Assembly: GCA_043810345.1 (NCBI GenBank)
Contig: JBDROF010000006.1
Location: 12,700-76,699, forward strand
Length of the DNA: 64,000 bases
Origin: QYOJ01 sp043810345
Lineage (GTDB): Bacteria; Bacteroidota; Bacteroidia; Bacteroidales; FEN-979
Reading direction: 5' to 3'
Position numbers and translations under genes: made by a program. Shown here piece by piece: positions 36,801 through 44,265 of this stretch (the first letter of the stretch is position 1; every line of letters begins with the position of its first letter). The notes beneath the pieces were generated by a model, which did no database searches, was not told the DNA's origin, and was given only the letters and a program-made list of their open reading frames with translations.

Positions 36801-37310
36801 ATCCTCTCCAAATATCTCTTTAAATTCAAGAATGTTTCGTTCTGCCCGCTCCGGATCATCCGCCAGGATAGCTCGTGGGATCTGTCCGGCCAAACAGGCG
36901 GAAGAGGCGATCAGACCCTCGTGAACCTGCTTCAGTAACTCTTTGTCGATCCTGGGTTTGTAATAGTGTCCCTTTGTCCATGCCAGCGAGATCAGCTTCA
37001 CCAGGTTGTAATAACCTGTCCTATTTTTAACCAGCAGGATAAGATGATCTCCCTTTCTGTCAACCACATCCACCTTATCCACCATCCCACGCCTGGCAAC
37101 ATAGGTTTCACACCCGATGATCGGAGTGAAATCAGTAAATGCTTTGCAAGTCTGCGTGAACTCCTTCACCCCGAAGAGATTTCCATGATCGGTAACGGCC
37201 ACGCCCCGCATCCCGTCATCGACGGCCTTCTGTACCAAACTCTTGATATGACAGGCTCCATCGAGGATGGAGTAGGGTGAATGCACATGCAAATGGACGA
37301 AATCCCTCAT
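33813..37310 (-). CDS. dnaE: DNA polymerase III alpha subunit
   Basis: 1165 residues from the ATG at 37310 (MRDFVHLHVHSPYSILDGAC). An upstream in-frame ATG at 37382 adds 24 unconserved residues and is rejected. The PHP domain (HLHVHS, TDHGNLFG), the polymerase catalytic aspartates in PDIDIDFDEDGREKVL, the GPGRGSAAGSVVAYA motif, the LMAMNALYRPGPM region, the helix-hairpin-helix segment and the OB domain (VSFAGIVIASAHKIGKNGKP) are in normal order. It is the replicative polymerase. The gene is complete. trxA follows 40 nt downstream. Confidence 0.95.
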   Translation of the reverse strand: MRDFVHLHVHSPYSILDGACHIKSLVQKAVDDGMRGVAVTDHGNLFGVKEFTQTCKAFTDFTPIIGCETYVARRGMVDKVDVVDRKGDHLILLVKNRTGYYNLVKLISLAWTKGHYYKPRIDKELLKQVHEGLIASSACLAGQIPRAILADDPERAERNILEFKEIFGEDFYLELIRHQVTDSTRDASVFQRQTLVNNALIELSRTTGVKLIATNDVHFLHEEDAEAHDRLLCINTGKVMTETNRLRYTGQEWFKSRKQMNELFADIPEALDHTLEIAEKVEKFSLDRDPVMPDFSIPEGFEDADAYLRHQTYEGAARRYPEITGEIRERIDFELDTIKKMGYPGYFLIVQDLLDAAREMGVSVGPGRGSAAGSVVAYATRITDIDPLQYHLLFERFLNPDRISMPDIDIDFDEDGREKVLKWVVEKYGKDKVAQIITFGTMAAKGAIRDVARVHEMPLDEVNRITKLVPSRPGITLRQAYEEVPELKALRMSANKLVSETLKYAETLEGSIRQTGLHACGIIIGKNSLIEHVPITVSKESDLLVTQYDGDHIEKVGMLKMDFLGLKTLAIINDAVRNVKNSKGITIDIESIPLDDELTYQLFSQGKTTGIFQFESDGMKKYLRDLKPNKIEDLIAMNALYRPGPMDYIPRFINRKHGREKISYDIPEMEKYLKDTYGITVYQEQVMLLSQLLAGFTKGEADSLRKAMGKKIESMMNELKPKFIAGCKQNGHDEKIVIKIWKDWEAFANYAFNKSHSTCYAYVAYRMAYLKAHYPAEFMAAVLSRNLTDLKEITLFIEECKRMHLSVLGPDVNESELKFTVNKKGEIRFGMAGIKNVGESAVMSIIEERTKNGPFSSIFDLTTRVNAHTVNKRCLEALAKAGAFDGFEHTHRAQYFFQEPGEENTFLEKVIRHAADYAARKNSSQQSLFGEDEEIEMTELQLPECHPWTRIEQLKHEKEITGFYMTGHPLDDFNMEMKSFCTVTLEKLKADMKEFRNRDVSFAGIVIASAHKIGKNGKPYGSFTLEDYLDSMNLFLYSEDYLKWKHLLEEGMYVYVKARVETRYDAPDQLRVKVTNMTLLTEVMEKYAKNLSVTVKLSDLNAELIEKTYALAKSKKGKCSLRVRVYDKDAELAIDLPSRKFKVNPREMIDQLADSDELEVRVSQE

Positions 37311-37367
37311 GGCTGTAAAAGTACTTAAAATCCTTCCGGCGATCGGGCAATGTTGATAAAAATGTAC

Positions 37368-37375
37368 TATCTTTG
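37368..37375 (+). promoter_or_regulatory. Possible distal promoter box TATCTTTG
   Basis: TAnnTTTG match on the plus strand 177 nt before rpsP, inside the divergent dnaE/rpsP gap. The upstream box is weak (TGTTG). Confidence 0.3.
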
Positions 37376-37475
37376 TTAACAACTATAAAACACCTCCGCA
37401 TCCTTTTTCAACTCCTGATCCTGGTACTATGCTAGTCAGCCTGGCCACACCTGAACCTTGAAGGGTATCATCATA

Positions 37476-37507
37476 TTTGTTTCTTATAATTTAAAGTGCT
37501 ACTTTTG
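37476..37507 (+). promoter_or_regulatory. Predicted sigma-A promoter of rpsP-rimM
   Basis: TTTG at 37476-37479, a 20-nt spacer and TACTTTTG at 37500-37507, 45 nt before the rpsP start. Good match to the phylum consensus. Confidence 0.7.
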
Positions 37508-37551
37508 CACCCCAATTTCATACACCTAATTTTGCAATTCATTGAAGTAAC

Positions 37552-38277
37552 ATGCCAGCAAAGATCAGATTACAGAGAAGGGGTAAAAAGGGACAACCTT
37601 TTTATCACATTATGATTGCGGATGGTCGTGCACCACGTGACGGAAGATTCATTGAAAAAATTGGCTATTACAATCCTCTGACCAAACCTGCAGAGATTGA
37701 GATCAATTTTGAGAGCGCCCTTTACTGGTTGCAGAAGGGAGCACAACCCACGGATACGGTCAGAGCCATCCTCTCCTACAAAGGAGTTATGTACAAAAAC
37801 CACCTGCTGAAAGGAGTTCAGAAGGGAGCGTTGACACCCGAACAGGTTGAAGAGAAGTTCCAGGTATGGCTCTCGGAAAAGGAGGCCAGGATCAACTCGA
37901 AAAAGAATGAACAGGAGCTGAGTCTCAAAGAGGCGCACAAAGCTGCCCTCGACCATGAGAAAAAGGTAAACGAAACCAAAGCCCAGGCTCTGGCAAAGAA
38001 ATATGCCAAGGCAAAGAAAGCAGCTGAAGGAGAAGCCGAAGAAGAGGGTCCTGCTGCGAAAGAGGGAGCCACGGAGGTGACCGGGTCTGTAGCGGAACCT
38101 GCGGCCGGAGAGGTGACTGAGGAGGGTGCAAAAGCTGAAGAACCAGCTCCAGAAGAGGAACCAACCCAAGAAGAACCGACCGAAGAAGAACCAACCGGGG
38201 AAGAACCAACCGTGGAAGAACCAACCGTAGAAGAACCAACCGTGGAAGAACCAAAGAAAGAGGAACCGTTGCCGTAA
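37552..38277 (+). CDS. rpsP: Ribosomal protein bS16 with a long acidic repeat tail
   Basis: 241 residues. The first 80 are a standard bS16 (MPAKIRLQRRGKKGQPFYHI, ADGRAPRDGRFIEKIGYYNP, YWLQKGAQPTDTVRAILSYKGV). The rest is an extension: a Lys/Glu helix (about 110-165), an Ala/Glu segment, then tandem five-residue units EEPT(V/G/E/Q) to the end. The last units have a 15-nt DNA period (GAAGAACCAACCGTG). Bacteroidota bS16 proteins do carry C-terminal extensions, but the repeating Glu-Pro tail is unusual in length and order. rimM follows 18 nt downstream. Confidence 0.95.
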   Translation: MPAKIRLQRRGKKGQPFYHIMIADGRAPRDGRFIEKIGYYNPLTKPAEIEINFESALYWLQKGAQPTDTVRAILSYKGVMYKNHLLKGVQKGALTPEQVEEKFQVWLSEKEARINSKKNEQELSLKEAHKAALDHEKKVNETKAQALAKKYAKAKKAAEGEAEEEGPAAKEGATEVTGSVAEPAAGEVTEEGAKAEEPAPEEEPTQEEPTEEEPTGEEPTVEEPTVEEPTVEEPKKEEPLP

Positions 38278-38295
38278 CCCTTGAACTTTGGAGAT

Positions 38296-38820
38296 ATGAA
38301 TCCGGATGATTTCTACTACCTGGGGAAGATACTGAAAAGACATGGGAATCATGGTCATTTGATGGCACTCCTCGAAGTGGACGACGCCAGGGATTACCAA
38401 CATCTGAAATCCGTTTATGTCGATGTGTCACATGAACGGATTCCTTTTTTTATTGAATCGGTGGAATTGTTGGAAAAGAAAAAGATACTCCTGAAAATTC
38501 AGGATGTGTCCACCCCTGATCACGCCGATGCCTTTGCAGGACGTGAGTTGTATCTGCCCCTCTCCTCCCTCCCTGAACTGGAGGGAAACCGATTCTATTA
38601 CCATGAAGTGAAAGGATTCCTCATCATCGACGAGGTGTTTGGTGAATTGGGGATCATCGAAGATATCCTGGAACTGCCCCGGCAGTCCCTGTTTCAGATC
38701 AGATATCAACATAAAGAGATCCTCATCCCGGTGGTTGATGAAGTGATCCGGGAGGTCAGCCGGGCTAACCAGACCATTTACATCCGTGCACCGGAGGGAT
38801 TAATTGACCTTTATCTTTAG
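38296..38820 (+). CDS. rimM: RimM, 16S rRNA processing protein
   Basis: 174 residues from the ATG at 38296 (MNPDDFYYLGKILKRHGNHG). A TTG at 38281 in frame is less likely. The N-terminal RimM barrel (GKILKRHG-HLMALLE) and C-terminal PRC barrel (FYYHEVKGFLIIDE, ILIPVVDEVI) are both present, ending APEGLIDLYL, the usual RimM end. It helps mature the 30S head and binds uS19. The rpsP-rimM pair is conserved in most bacteria. Confidence 0.94.
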   Translation: MNPDDFYYLGKILKRHGNHGHLMALLEVDDARDYQHLKSVYVDVSHERIPFFIESVELLEKKKILLKIQDVSTPDHADAFAGRELYLPLSSLPELEGNRFYYHEVKGFLIIDEVFGELGIIEDILELPRQSLFQIRYQHKEILIPVVDEVIREVSRANQTIYIRAPEGLIDLYL

Positions 38821-38839
38821 GAAATAAACAGAATCCATG

Positions 38840-38847
38840 TAACTTTG
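38840..38847 (+). promoter_or_regulatory. Promoter -7 box of gdhA
   Basis: TAACTTTG, 42 nt before gdhA. The -33 box is poor (TTTA in the end of rimM). Confidence 0.5.
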
Positions 38848-38888
38848 CACACGATTTGTTAATTAATTCACAATATAATCGAAGTAAC

Positions 38889-40226
38889 ATGAACATTGAA
38901 AAGATCATGCACGACCTGGAGAAGAAGAATCCGGGTGAAGTGGAGTACTTACAAGCTGTCAGAGAGGTATTGGAGTCCATCGAGGAGATCTATAACGAAA
39001 ATCCCCAGTTTGAATCCGGCAACATCATCGATCGGATCATTGATCCTGACCGGATCTATACGTTCAAGGTAAGCTGGGTTGGCGATAACGGGAAAGTGCA
39101 TGTGAATCGAGGCTATCGCATACAGTTCAACAACGCAATTGGACCGTATAAAGGGGGATTGCGGTTTCACCCAAGTGTGAACCTGAGCATCCTGAAGTTT
39201 CTTGGCTTCGAACAGGTCTTCAAGAACAGTCTGACCACCCTTCCGATGGGCGGAGCCAAAGGGGGTTCAGATTTTGATCCCAAAGGGAAATCCAACGGGG
39301 AGATCATGCGTTTCTGCCAGGGATTCATGCTGGAACTCTGGAAGATCATTGGCCCTGAGACTGATGTCCCTGCCGGAGATATTGGTGTGGGTGGCAGAGA
39401 GATCGGCTTCCTCTACGGAATGTATAAAAAACTGGCCAGAGAGAACTCCGGTGTGCTGACGGGCAAAGGGCTGAATTGGGGTGGAAGCCTGATCCGTCCG
39501 GAAGCAACCGGTTTCGGAACCGTCTACTTTGCCAATGAGATGCTGAATACCAAAGGAGACTCCCTTACAGGCAAAATCGTGGCCCTCTCGGGGTTCGGAA
39601 ACGTGGCGTGGGGTGCTGCAATAAAAGCAACCGAACTGGGAGCAAATGTTGTAACGATCTCCGGCCCTGACGGATATGTCTATGATCCCGATGGCATCAC
39701 CGGTGAGAAGATCGATTACCTCCTGGATCTGAGAGCCTCCAACGAGGATATCGTGAAACCCTATACCTACGAATTCCCCACCGCCCAGTTCCACCAGGGA
39801 AAACATCCCTGGGAAGTGCAGTGCGATATCGCCCTTCCCTGTGCCACACAGAATGAGTTGAACAAAGAGGATGCCCAGCATTTGATCAACAATGGAGTTT
39901 TGTGTGTTGCTGAGGGAGCAAATATGCCCAGTACGCCGGAAGCCGTTGAGCTGTTCCTTGAGAATAAGGTGCTGTTTGCGCCCGGGAAAGCAGTCAACGC
40001 CGGTGGCGTGTCTACATCGGGACTCGAAATGTCACAAAATGCGATGAAGCTCAGTTGGCCGTTAACCGAGGTTGACAGCCGCCTGCAGCAAATTATGAGC
40101 AGCATCCACGAGCAGTGTGTGAAGCATGGAACCGACCCCGACGGCTATGTAAATTATGTCAAAGGAGCCAACGTAGCCGGATTCCTAAAGGTGGCAAACG
40201 CGATGCTGGACCAGGGAATCATCTGA
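38889..40226 (+). CDS. gdhA: NADP-type glutamate dehydrogenase
   Basis: 445 residues from the ATG at 38889 (MNIEKIMHDLEKKNPGEVEY). An ATG at 38856 in frame lies before the conserved start. Catalytic region: GPYKGGLRFHPSVNLSILKF, LPMGGAKGGSDFDPKGKS, PAGDIGVGGREIGFLYG. Nucleotide fold: ALSGFGNVAWGAAIKATELG. It joins ammonia to 2-oxoglutarate or runs in reverse. The 445-450-residue length is that of the hexameric bacterial NADP enzyme. Its stop shares bases with the start of the next gene (TGATG). Confidence 0.96.
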   Translation: MNIEKIMHDLEKKNPGEVEYLQAVREVLESIEEIYNENPQFESGNIIDRIIDPDRIYTFKVSWVGDNGKVHVNRGYRIQFNNAIGPYKGGLRFHPSVNLSILKFLGFEQVFKNSLTTLPMGGAKGGSDFDPKGKSNGEIMRFCQGFMLELWKIIGPETDVPAGDIGVGGREIGFLYGMYKKLARENSGVLTGKGLNWGGSLIRPEATGFGTVYFANEMLNTKGDSLTGKIVALSGFGNVAWGAAIKATELGANVVTISGPDGYVYDPDGITGEKIDYLLDLRASNEDIVKPYTYEFPTAQFHQGKHPWEVQCDIALPCATQNELNKEDAQHLINNGVLCVAEGANMPSTPEAVELFLENKVLFAPGKAVNAGGVSTSGLEMSQNAMKLSWPLTEVDSRLQQIMSSIHEQCVKHGTDPDGYVNYVKGANVAGFLKVANAMLDQGII

Positions 40227-42298
40227 TGGCCTTCGTCTCTCCATTATTCCTCTATGGCCTCTTTGCCCTGGCGATCCCGATCCTGATCCACCTGATCAAC
40301 TTCAGGCGGTACAGGAAGATCTGGTTTACCAATGTCAGGTTCCTGGCGGAGATTAAACAGGAGAGCCGGAAACGGTCCCGGCTCAAGCAATGGATCCTGC
40401 TGGCAACCAGGTTGCTGACCATCACCTCCCTGGTCATTGCGTTCGCCCAACCCTACATTCCCTCTCCCCTGCAACCCGAAAAACCACAACAACAACAGGG
40501 GGTCAGCATTTTCGTGGATAATTCGTTCAGCATGGATGCCGTGGGAAGTGAAGGAAAACTTATGGAGACAGCCAAAGCAAAAGCCAGGGAAATTGTGGAG
40601 GCTTACAAACCCTCTGACCGCTTCCAGTTACTCACCAATGATTTTGAAGGAGCCCATCAGCACCTTGTTTCCCGCGATGAGTTTCTGAAATTGCTGGAAG
40701 AGGTCCGGATCTCGCCAGCCTCCCGGAAAATCTCCCAGGTGGTATCGAGACAACAGGACCTTCTTGCAACCTCCCCCCACCTCTCCCGGAATATCTTCCT
40801 TATTTCGGATTTCCAGGAGGTGACGAGTGATTTCGATCACCTCACTCCCGATACCTCCGCATCCTTTTTTATCCTGCCGCTTGCAGCCAATCGTACCGGG
40901 AACCTGTACATTGACACGGCCTACTTTGAGTCGGCCGTGCAGCAGCCCGATCAACTTTCGCACCTGCGGGTTCGCATCAGAAATACGGGGTCAGACCGGC
41001 TGGAGAAGATCCCGGTGAAACTGGTGATCAATAACCGGCAAAAGGCGCTAGCCAGCGCCGGAATCGATCCCGGATCGGAAACGGAACTGATCCTTCCCTT
41101 TACCAACAACAGGAGCGGGATCCAGTCAGGGTACCTGGAGCTCCCTGATTATCCGATTGTTTATGACGACCGGTGTTACCTCAGTTACCCACTTGTTACC
41201 ACCGTTTCAATCCTCTGCATCAACCAGGAGGGCGAGAATCCTTACCTGAATGCCCTCTTTGGGAGCGATTCGGCGTTCCATTTTGTAAACGCCGGGGTGA
41301 ACCGGCTCAACTACTCTTCTTTCGGTGGCTATTCCCTGATCATCCTGAACCAGGTAAACCGTATTTCATCCGGACTGGCCCAGGAACTTACGCGGTTTAC
41401 CCTCAACGGAGGAAGTCTGCTGGTCATTCTGCCGGTGGAGATCGACCAGGCTGATTACAGGGGGTTTTTCCATGCCCTTGGAATCCCGGAACCAGAGGAT
41501 GCAGATACAGCTCTGCTCCGGGTTTCGCAAATCCGCGTGGAAAGCCAGGTCTACAAGGACGTATTTGAACCAAATGCATCGGGCAGGATTGAACTACCCG
41601 CTAACGCCGATCTTCCCGTGGTCAGCCTGCACTACCCGCTACATCTGACTACCGCCTCCAGGATAGAGCCTTTGCTGCTATTGCAAAACGGTGATGTGCT
41701 GCTGGCCAGGGCGCCCCACGGAAAAGGGGAGGTGTACCTGTTGACCTCTCCTCTTGAACTACGTAATTCAAGCCTGCCGGGACATCTCCTGTTTGTCCCC
41801 ACCTTTTATAAAATCGCTTTACTAAGCCAGCCACGCAGCGATCTCTATTATTTTACCGCAACGAACAAGCCGGTTGAAGTACCTGCTGATACGCTTCAGC
41901 ATGACCTGGTGTTCCGGATCGTAAAGCAGGATTCCGAATTGGTGATCATTCCCGAACTGAGATTCGTGGAGGGAAGAATGCTTCTCTATCCCCATGACCA
42001 GATCCGGGAAGCCGGCCTCTTCACCCTCTATCTCGGGGAGAAGCCCCTGACCGGTCTTGCCTTCAACTTTCCGCGTACTGAATCTGATCTTCACTGCCTG
42101 GATCCGGTATCTATCCGGGAGATCCTGGAACGTAAAGAAATCAGATCCTTTGTCCTGCTGCAGGCCGACCACCCTTCGCTGACGAAGGAGATCCGGGAGG
42201 CCGGGCGGGGAAAACCACTCTGGAAACTTTTCATCCTGATCGCCCTCTTCCTTCTCGCTCTGGAGATAGTCATTATTAGACTGTTTCCGAAACAATAG
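40226..42298 (+). CDS. BatA/vWA membrane protein
   Basis: 690 residues from the ATG at 40226 (MAFVSPLFLYGLFALAIPIL). The BatA N-terminal domain is FLYGLFALAIPILIHLINFR, followed by RKIWFTNVRFL and a second helix. A vWA domain follows with a MIDAS start FVDNSFSMD near 99, then an Ig-like region, and a final membrane helix (LFILIALFLLALEIVIIRLF). Most of the protein faces the periplasm. Family members work with DUF58 and MoxR. Coupling to gdhA is by overlap of stop and start; a functional link to gdhA is not obvious. Confidence 0.88.
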   Translation: MAFVSPLFLYGLFALAIPILIHLINFRRYRKIWFTNVRFLAEIKQESRKRSRLKQWILLATRLLTITSLVIAFAQPYIPSPLQPEKPQQQQGVSIFVDNSFSMDAVGSEGKLMETAKAKAREIVEAYKPSDRFQLLTNDFEGAHQHLVSRDEFLKLLEEVRISPASRKISQVVSRQQDLLATSPHLSRNIFLISDFQEVTSDFDHLTPDTSASFFILPLAANRTGNLYIDTAYFESAVQQPDQLSHLRVRIRNTGSDRLEKIPVKLVINNRQKALASAGIDPGSETELILPFTNNRSGIQSGYLELPDYPIVYDDRCYLSYPLVTTVSILCINQEGENPYLNALFGSDSAFHFVNAGVNRLNYSSFGGYSLIILNQVNRISSGLAQELTRFTLNGGSLLVILPVEIDQADYRGFFHALGIPEPEDADTALLRVSQIRVESQVYKDVFEPNASGRIELPANADLPVVSLHYPLHLTTASRIEPLLLLQNGDVLLARAPHGKGEVYLLTSPLELRNSSLPGHLLFVPTFYKIALLSQPRSDLYYFTATNKPVEVPADTLQHDLVFRIVKQDSELVIIPELRFVEGRMLLYPHDQIREAGLFTLYLGEKPLTGLAFNFPRTESDLHCLDPVSIREILERKEIRSFVLLQADHPSLTKEIREAGRGKPLWKLFILIALFLLALEIVIIRLFPKQ

Positions 42299-42337
42299 TG
42301 TCAAAAAAACGTACACTAGTGTCAAAATATTTGACAC
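42299..42337. promoter_or_regulatory. Inverted-repeat operator upstream of the RiPP locus
   Basis: GTGTCAAA-ATA-TTTGACAC at 42319-42337 is a perfect 8-bp inverted repeat. A further half-site GTGTCAAA lies 20 nt upstream (42299-42306). The same pair, site plus upstream half-site, recurs at 54045-54085. It is the likely binding site of the sigma-54 activator encoded at 52641-54023. Confidence 0.75.
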
Positions 42338-42400
42338 CTTTAGGTGCTTCCTAAAGGGAAATTATTTTATATCTATCTGTTATACAGATATTTATAATTT

Positions 42401-42416
42401 TGGTACAATATTTGCA
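42401..42416 (+). promoter_or_regulatory. Sigma-54 promoter of the RiPP precursor gene
   Basis: TGGTACAATATTTGCA fits TGGCACR-N4-TTGCA with GG and GC exactly 10 nt apart. It is 57 nt before the precursor start and 74 nt after the centre of the inverted repeat. Confidence 0.75.
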
Positions 42417-42473
42417 GTATGGCTAAGTCCATAAGGAAGCAAATAAAAAATATCAATATTAAATTCTAACGCC

Positions 42474-42683
42474 ATGAAAACGTTAAGCATCATCAACCTG
42501 CACAAAGCCGAGATCAAGAAGAATCTGTTAGCAAAAATCAGAGGTGGAGAAGAAATTAAATGTTTTTGCACGGCGACTAATCCTTACGTCGTCATAAAAA
42601 AGCAGGGCGGTAGCACCAAGCTTTGCTATTGTGATGAAGTAACCACCAGCACTGCAGGCGTTTACAGCAGCACACCGGATTAA
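42474..42683 (+). CDS. RiPP precursor peptide, GG leader, CxC core
   Basis: 69 residues. The leader MKTLSIINLHKAEIKKNLLAKIRGG (25) ends in Gly-Gly, the cut site for C39 peptidases. The core EEIKCFCTATNPYVVIKKQ and following GGSTKLCYCDEVTTS has two CxC motifs (CFC and CYC) about 20 residues apart, with Thr, Ser, Tyr and Asn nearby. This resembles precursors of the GG-Bacteroidales radical-SAM family that I recall as TIGR04149. All needed partners follow: maturase, pseudo-maturase, C39 exporter. It is the first gene after a sigma-54 promoter. What modification is made cannot be read from the sequence. Confidence 0.8.
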   Translation: MKTLSIINLHKAEIKKNLLAKIRGGEEIKCFCTATNPYVVIKKQGGSTKLCYCDEVTTSTAGVYSSTPD

Positions 42684-42696
42684 TTCCTAAAAGTGT

Positions 42697-42745
42697 TACC
42701 TTTGCCACTACCCGAAATGGGCAGGTGTGTAACATGATGTCCAAA
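42697..42745 (+). promoter_or_regulatory. Possible secondary promoter or attenuator between precursor and maturase
   Basis: TACCTTTG at 42697-42704 looks like a sigma-A -7 box. It is followed by an imperfect hairpin around CACTACCC-GAAAT-GGGCAGGTG. Either could set the usual high precursor-to-enzyme ratio. Confidence 0.35.
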
Positions 42746-42750
42746 GACTG

Positions 42751-44265
42751 ATGAAAAATGCGGTTTTCTTTACATCAGGCAAAGGTAACTGTTATCTGTA
42801 CAGCCCGTACAGAAACCAGCTCCGGCTTTGTCATCCTCTGATTCATCACTTTTTTTCTCTCGAAAAAAAAGGCACGAACCTCGGCCGGTGGATCACAACC
42901 ATTCAGAAAAATAGAAATCTTACCATTCAGGGAATGGGGACATTCTCCCACTCAGAAGTCAATTATCAGCTGGAAAAATACCGGTTCCTGAAACGAAATG
43001 GGTTCCTGAAACAGGCCAGGGATATCAACATTGAAGGAAGGCTGAAGGCCTCCGATGTGAAGAAAAATATAACCTCCGTCAAGCAGCTCATTTTTGAAGT
43101 GACGGAAGATTGCAACCTAAACTGCACCTACTGCACCTACAGCAAATATTACATCAACAAAGAGAGACACAACAGCTATTTGTCATTCGGAAATGTCCGG
43201 CATACGTTAACGGAGCTGATCTCCAAACGCACCACCTCCCCATCAAACCACCTCATCGTCAGTTTCTACGGAGGCGAACCACTGAAAAATTTCGAACTCA
43301 TCAAATCGGTGGTGGAATTTACCGGCAGCTATCCGAAAGATCAGATCTCCTTTACCTACTCCCTCTCCAGCAATGGTCTTTTATTGAAAAAATACATCGC
43401 TTTTCTGGTCGAACATGCCTTTGAGCTCTCCGTTAGCCTCGATGGAGATGAAATAGCCAATTCGTTCCGGGTAACGAAGAACAATAAACCATCGTTTGAC
43501 ATGGTAACCAAAAACCTCGACTACGTCAGGACACACTATCCCGAATATTTCGAAAAAAACATCAGTTTCCTGACCGTGTTGCATAACCGGAACTCGATCA
43601 AATCCGTGTTCGAATTCTTCCAGGAACGGTATGGAAAGGTGCCGCAAATGTCGGATGTCAATCCAATCAATCTTAACCCATTGCACGAAAGAGAGTTCCG
43701 GGAGAAGTTGCGATCAAAACCGATCACACCGCAGGAAGAGAAAGAGACCATCAAACAGATGGAGAACAGGCATCCGAAGGTCAGGGAGCTGGCCAAGGTC
43801 CTGGAATATTACTCTGGTTTCGTGTTTAAGAACTACCTGGAGATGATCTCTCCAAAACGGGGAAAGGTCTCTTCCAAAAAGTATATACCAACGGCCACCT
43901 GTACCCCCTTCTCCATCCGGGCCTATTTTTCGGCCGACGGTACCGTTCTTCCCTGTGAGCATATCAGTCCGTTTTATGGGATCGGCTCCTATTCCGACCA
44001 CCGTCTATCCCTTGATCCCGCAGGTATGGCCAGCCTCTACAACAACTATTACGATAAGATCTCCCGGTACTGCAGAAAATGTTATTTCATCGATAACTGC
44101 CAGGAATGTCTCTTCAATACCGGGGTGGAGACAGACCATCCATCCTGCTCATTCTACACCACAGAGACCGGATTCAAGGAGTACCTGAAGAAGCATTACT
44201 CCAACATTGAGAACGATTATAAGTTTTACCGGAAAACCGCTCAAACCACTTTCTATGAAGGATAA
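42751..44265 (+). CDS. Radical SAM/SPASM peptide maturase
   Basis: 504 residues. The N-terminal 105 residues are a peptide-recognition-like region. The radical SAM core starts QLIFEVTEDCNLNCTYCTYS with the 4Fe-4S Cys triad at 121, 125 and 128. YGGEPL gives the GGE SAM contact near 176. The SPASM end carries many Cys: ATCTPFSIRAYFSADGTVLP, CEHISP, YCRKCYFIDNCQECLF and PSCSFY. It belongs with the maturases of the GG-Bacteroidales system (recalled as TIGR04148). It should install a radical-based cross-link or other change on the core peptide next door. It overlaps the next gene by 11 nt. Confidence 0.9.
   Translation: MKNAVFFTSGKGNCYLYSPYRNQLRLCHPLIHHFFSLEKKGTNLGRWITTIQKNRNLTIQGMGTFSHSEVNYQLEKYRFLKRNGFLKQARDINIEGRLKASDVKKNITSVKQLIFEVTEDCNLNCTYCTYSKYYINKERHNSYLSFGNVRHTLTELISKRTTSPSNHLIVSFYGGEPLKNFELIKSVVEFTGSYPKDQISFTYSLSSNGLLLKKYIAFLVEHAFELSVSLDGDEIANSFRVTKNNKPSFDMVTKNLDYVRTHYPEYFEKNISFLTVLHNRNSIKSVFEFFQERYGKVPQMSDVNPINLNPLHEREFREKLRSKPITPQEEKETIKQMENRHPKVRELAKVLEYYSGFVFKNYLEMISPKRGKVSSKKYIPTATCTPFSIRAYFSADGTVLPCEHISPFYGIGSYSDHRLSLDPAGMASLYNNYYDKISRYCRKCYFIDNCQECLFNTGVETDHPSCSFYTTETGFKEYLKKHYSNIENDYKFYRKTAQTTFYEG

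Noticed and set aside
37311..37382. Longer dnaE start at 37382
   Set aside because: The extra 24 residues are not like DnaE, whose conserved start is MRDFVHLHVHS, and the extension covers a promoter-like box for the opposite strand.
37570..38431. Long minus-strand frames across rpsP
   Set aside because: They arise from the biased Glu/Pro/Lys codons of the bS16 tail; the encoded proteins are low-complexity Trp/Phe or Leu/Val/Pro repeats.
38889..42298. A functional link between glutamate dehydrogenase and the BatA-like protein
   Set aside because: The stop-start overlap is real, but no other evidence ties the two functions together; chance gene packing is enough.
42419..42469. Mini-frame of 16 codons starting in front of the RiPP precursor
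   Set aside because: Its ATG lies 3 nt after the sigma-54 -12 box, upstream of the expected transcript start.
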